A stretch of 64,000 nt of DNA, taken from positions 310,001 to 374,000 of the forward strand of contig NZ_FPIR01000001.1 in assembly GCF_900119155.1 (NCBI RefSeq), read 5' to 3'. Under the pieces are notes generated by a model. It had not been told where the DNA came from, did not search any database, and worked only from the letters and a program-made list of their open reading frames with translations. Shown here piece by piece: positions 63,411 to 64,000 of this stretch. Both the position numbers and the translations under genes were made by a program. Every line of letters starts with the position of its first letter. Positions within the stretch are counted from its first letter, which is position 1. The DNA comes from Ruminococcus sp. YE71 (lineage in GTDB: Bacteria; Bacillota; Clostridia; Oscillospirales; Ruminococcaceae).

Positions 63411-64000
63411 TTATTCTTCTTCCGTGGGTCTGTACATCAGGATGCTTACGTTGAATATGTGCTCGTGCGTCTCTATCTCCATCGAACCATTATACCTGTC
63501 TACTATACTCGCTACCGATCTTAACCCTATCCCATGATCCGCTTTCGTCGTTACAGGCAACCCGTTCTTGTCTAACATTATCCCGCCTCTGTACGGATTG
63601 AATATCGAGATCACTAACGTCTCATATAATAACATCCCGACTTTGATGTTCACCAGTCGATCGTCACCCTCAAGCTTCGACGCGGCATTTATCGCATTCT
63701 CTAATAGATTGCCTAATACCGCACACATATCACTCTCCCTGAATCCTAACTTCTCGGGAAGATCCAGCGACCACGTTATCGCTACTCCACTCTCCTTCGC
63801 GATCTCGTCATAATGCCTCGCTATCGCATCAACTATGCGGTTCGCACATAACGTTCGGTTCGGATTGTTCGCTGTCCTTACTATCGGCGCTATGTACTTC
63901 TTCAGATTCTCTATCTCGTTCCTGTTCAGCATATCTTCGATGATGAGCAGATGCTGCCTGAAATCATGCCTCAGCTCACTCGTCTCCCGCAGATATTGCT
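63411..64000 (-). CDS. Second AgrC-like sensor histidine kinase, N-terminal part outside window
   Basis: The frame is open to the window edge at 64000. The visible C-terminal ~195 residues begin near the phosphoacceptor motif LRHDFRQH and continue into a GHKL ATPase with N box MCAVLGNLLENAINAA and G box DHGIGLRSV. It resembles the kinase at 44394 in type. Its regulator and sensor are outside the window. Confidence 0.8.
   Translation of the reverse strand, partial: QYLRETSELRHDFRQHLLIIEDMLNRNEIENLKKYIAPIVRTANNPNRTLCANRIVDAIARHYDEIAKESGVAITWSLDLPEKLGFRESDMCAVLGNLLENAINAASKLEGDDRLVNIKVGMLLYETLVISIFNPYRGGIMLDKNGLPVTTKADHGIGLRSVASIVDRYNGSMEIETHEHIFNVSILMYRPTEEE

Overview
The window looks like a chromosomal segment of a fibre-degrading, cellulosome-building Ruminococcus (Oscillospiraceae, Firmicutes), closest in style to R. 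flavefaciens. The evidence is five secreted multidomain carbohydrate-active enzymes or esterases, each carrying a dockerin made of two F-hand-like calcium loops, a GH48 cellulase, Thr/Ala-rich lipoproteins, AGGAGG ribosome binding sites and TTGACA/TATAAT promoters. No tRNA, rRNA or CRISPR array was seen. The species call is inference.

Region 1 (1-24.4 kb) is a secretion and signalling island. At the left edge are double-glycine-leader proteins: a Cys-rich mini-protein cut by the window edge, a leader-only peptide, and a 761-residue protein with a Nif11-like leader. Two lipoproteins (one with a zeta-toxin-like kinase fold), a TetR regulator and gene remnants follow. On the minus strand lies an operon for an NHLM-type exporter (STAS protein, HlyD-like adaptor, C39 peptidase-ABC exporter, second ABC exporter, Cys-rich double-glycine cargo). 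It is followed by a YesM/LytS-type kinase with a REC-XRE response regulator, and a divergent seven-gene operon (STAS, GHKL-like protein, RsbW-like kinase, SpoIIE-type phosphatase, HD-GYP protein, ParB-like/BMP fusion, phosphoesterase). A cell-wall-anchored lipase-like protein and an L,D-transpeptidase lipoprotein close the region. Four copies of one 19-bp palindrome (ATTCACC-N5-GGTGAGT) sit in front of these units. Three of them are exactly 21 nt upstream of a TATAAT box, which suggests one regulon for the exporter, the wall enzymes and the partner-switching module.

Region 2 (24.4-29 kb) is a decayed accessory stretch: fragments of beta-helical/GLUG surface proteins, a helicase fragment, hairpins, then an intact NUDIX hydrolase and a SUKH (SMI1/KNR4) protein.

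Region 3 (29-57.7 kb) is the cellulosome cluster: GH43-CBM22-CBM22-dockerin-CE1, GH43-RICIN-dockerin, GH9-CBM-dockerin, CE12-RICIN-dockerin-CBM35-CBM35-CE12, GH5-dockerin-CBM-CBM, and GH48 without a dockerin. Regulators are interspersed: an ECF sigma/anti-sigma pair, an AraC protein, and an AgrC-like kinase with a LytTR regulator. That two-component pair is flanked by two promoters with the same 21-bp-spaced direct repeat. One drives a 7-codon ORF, MFGWWDW, with a strong ribosome binding site, and the other an apparently non-coding structured RNA. This is the best candidate for an undescribed peptide-signalling system in the window.

Region 4 (57.9-64 kb) holds a Gld-type ABC transporter operon (ATPase, permease, GldG-like, DUF4340), a long fold-back repeat, and the C-terminal part of a second AgrC-like kinase. 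Fold-back elements related to each other also occur at 35.5 kb and 50.7 kb, with inner segments in opposite orientation.
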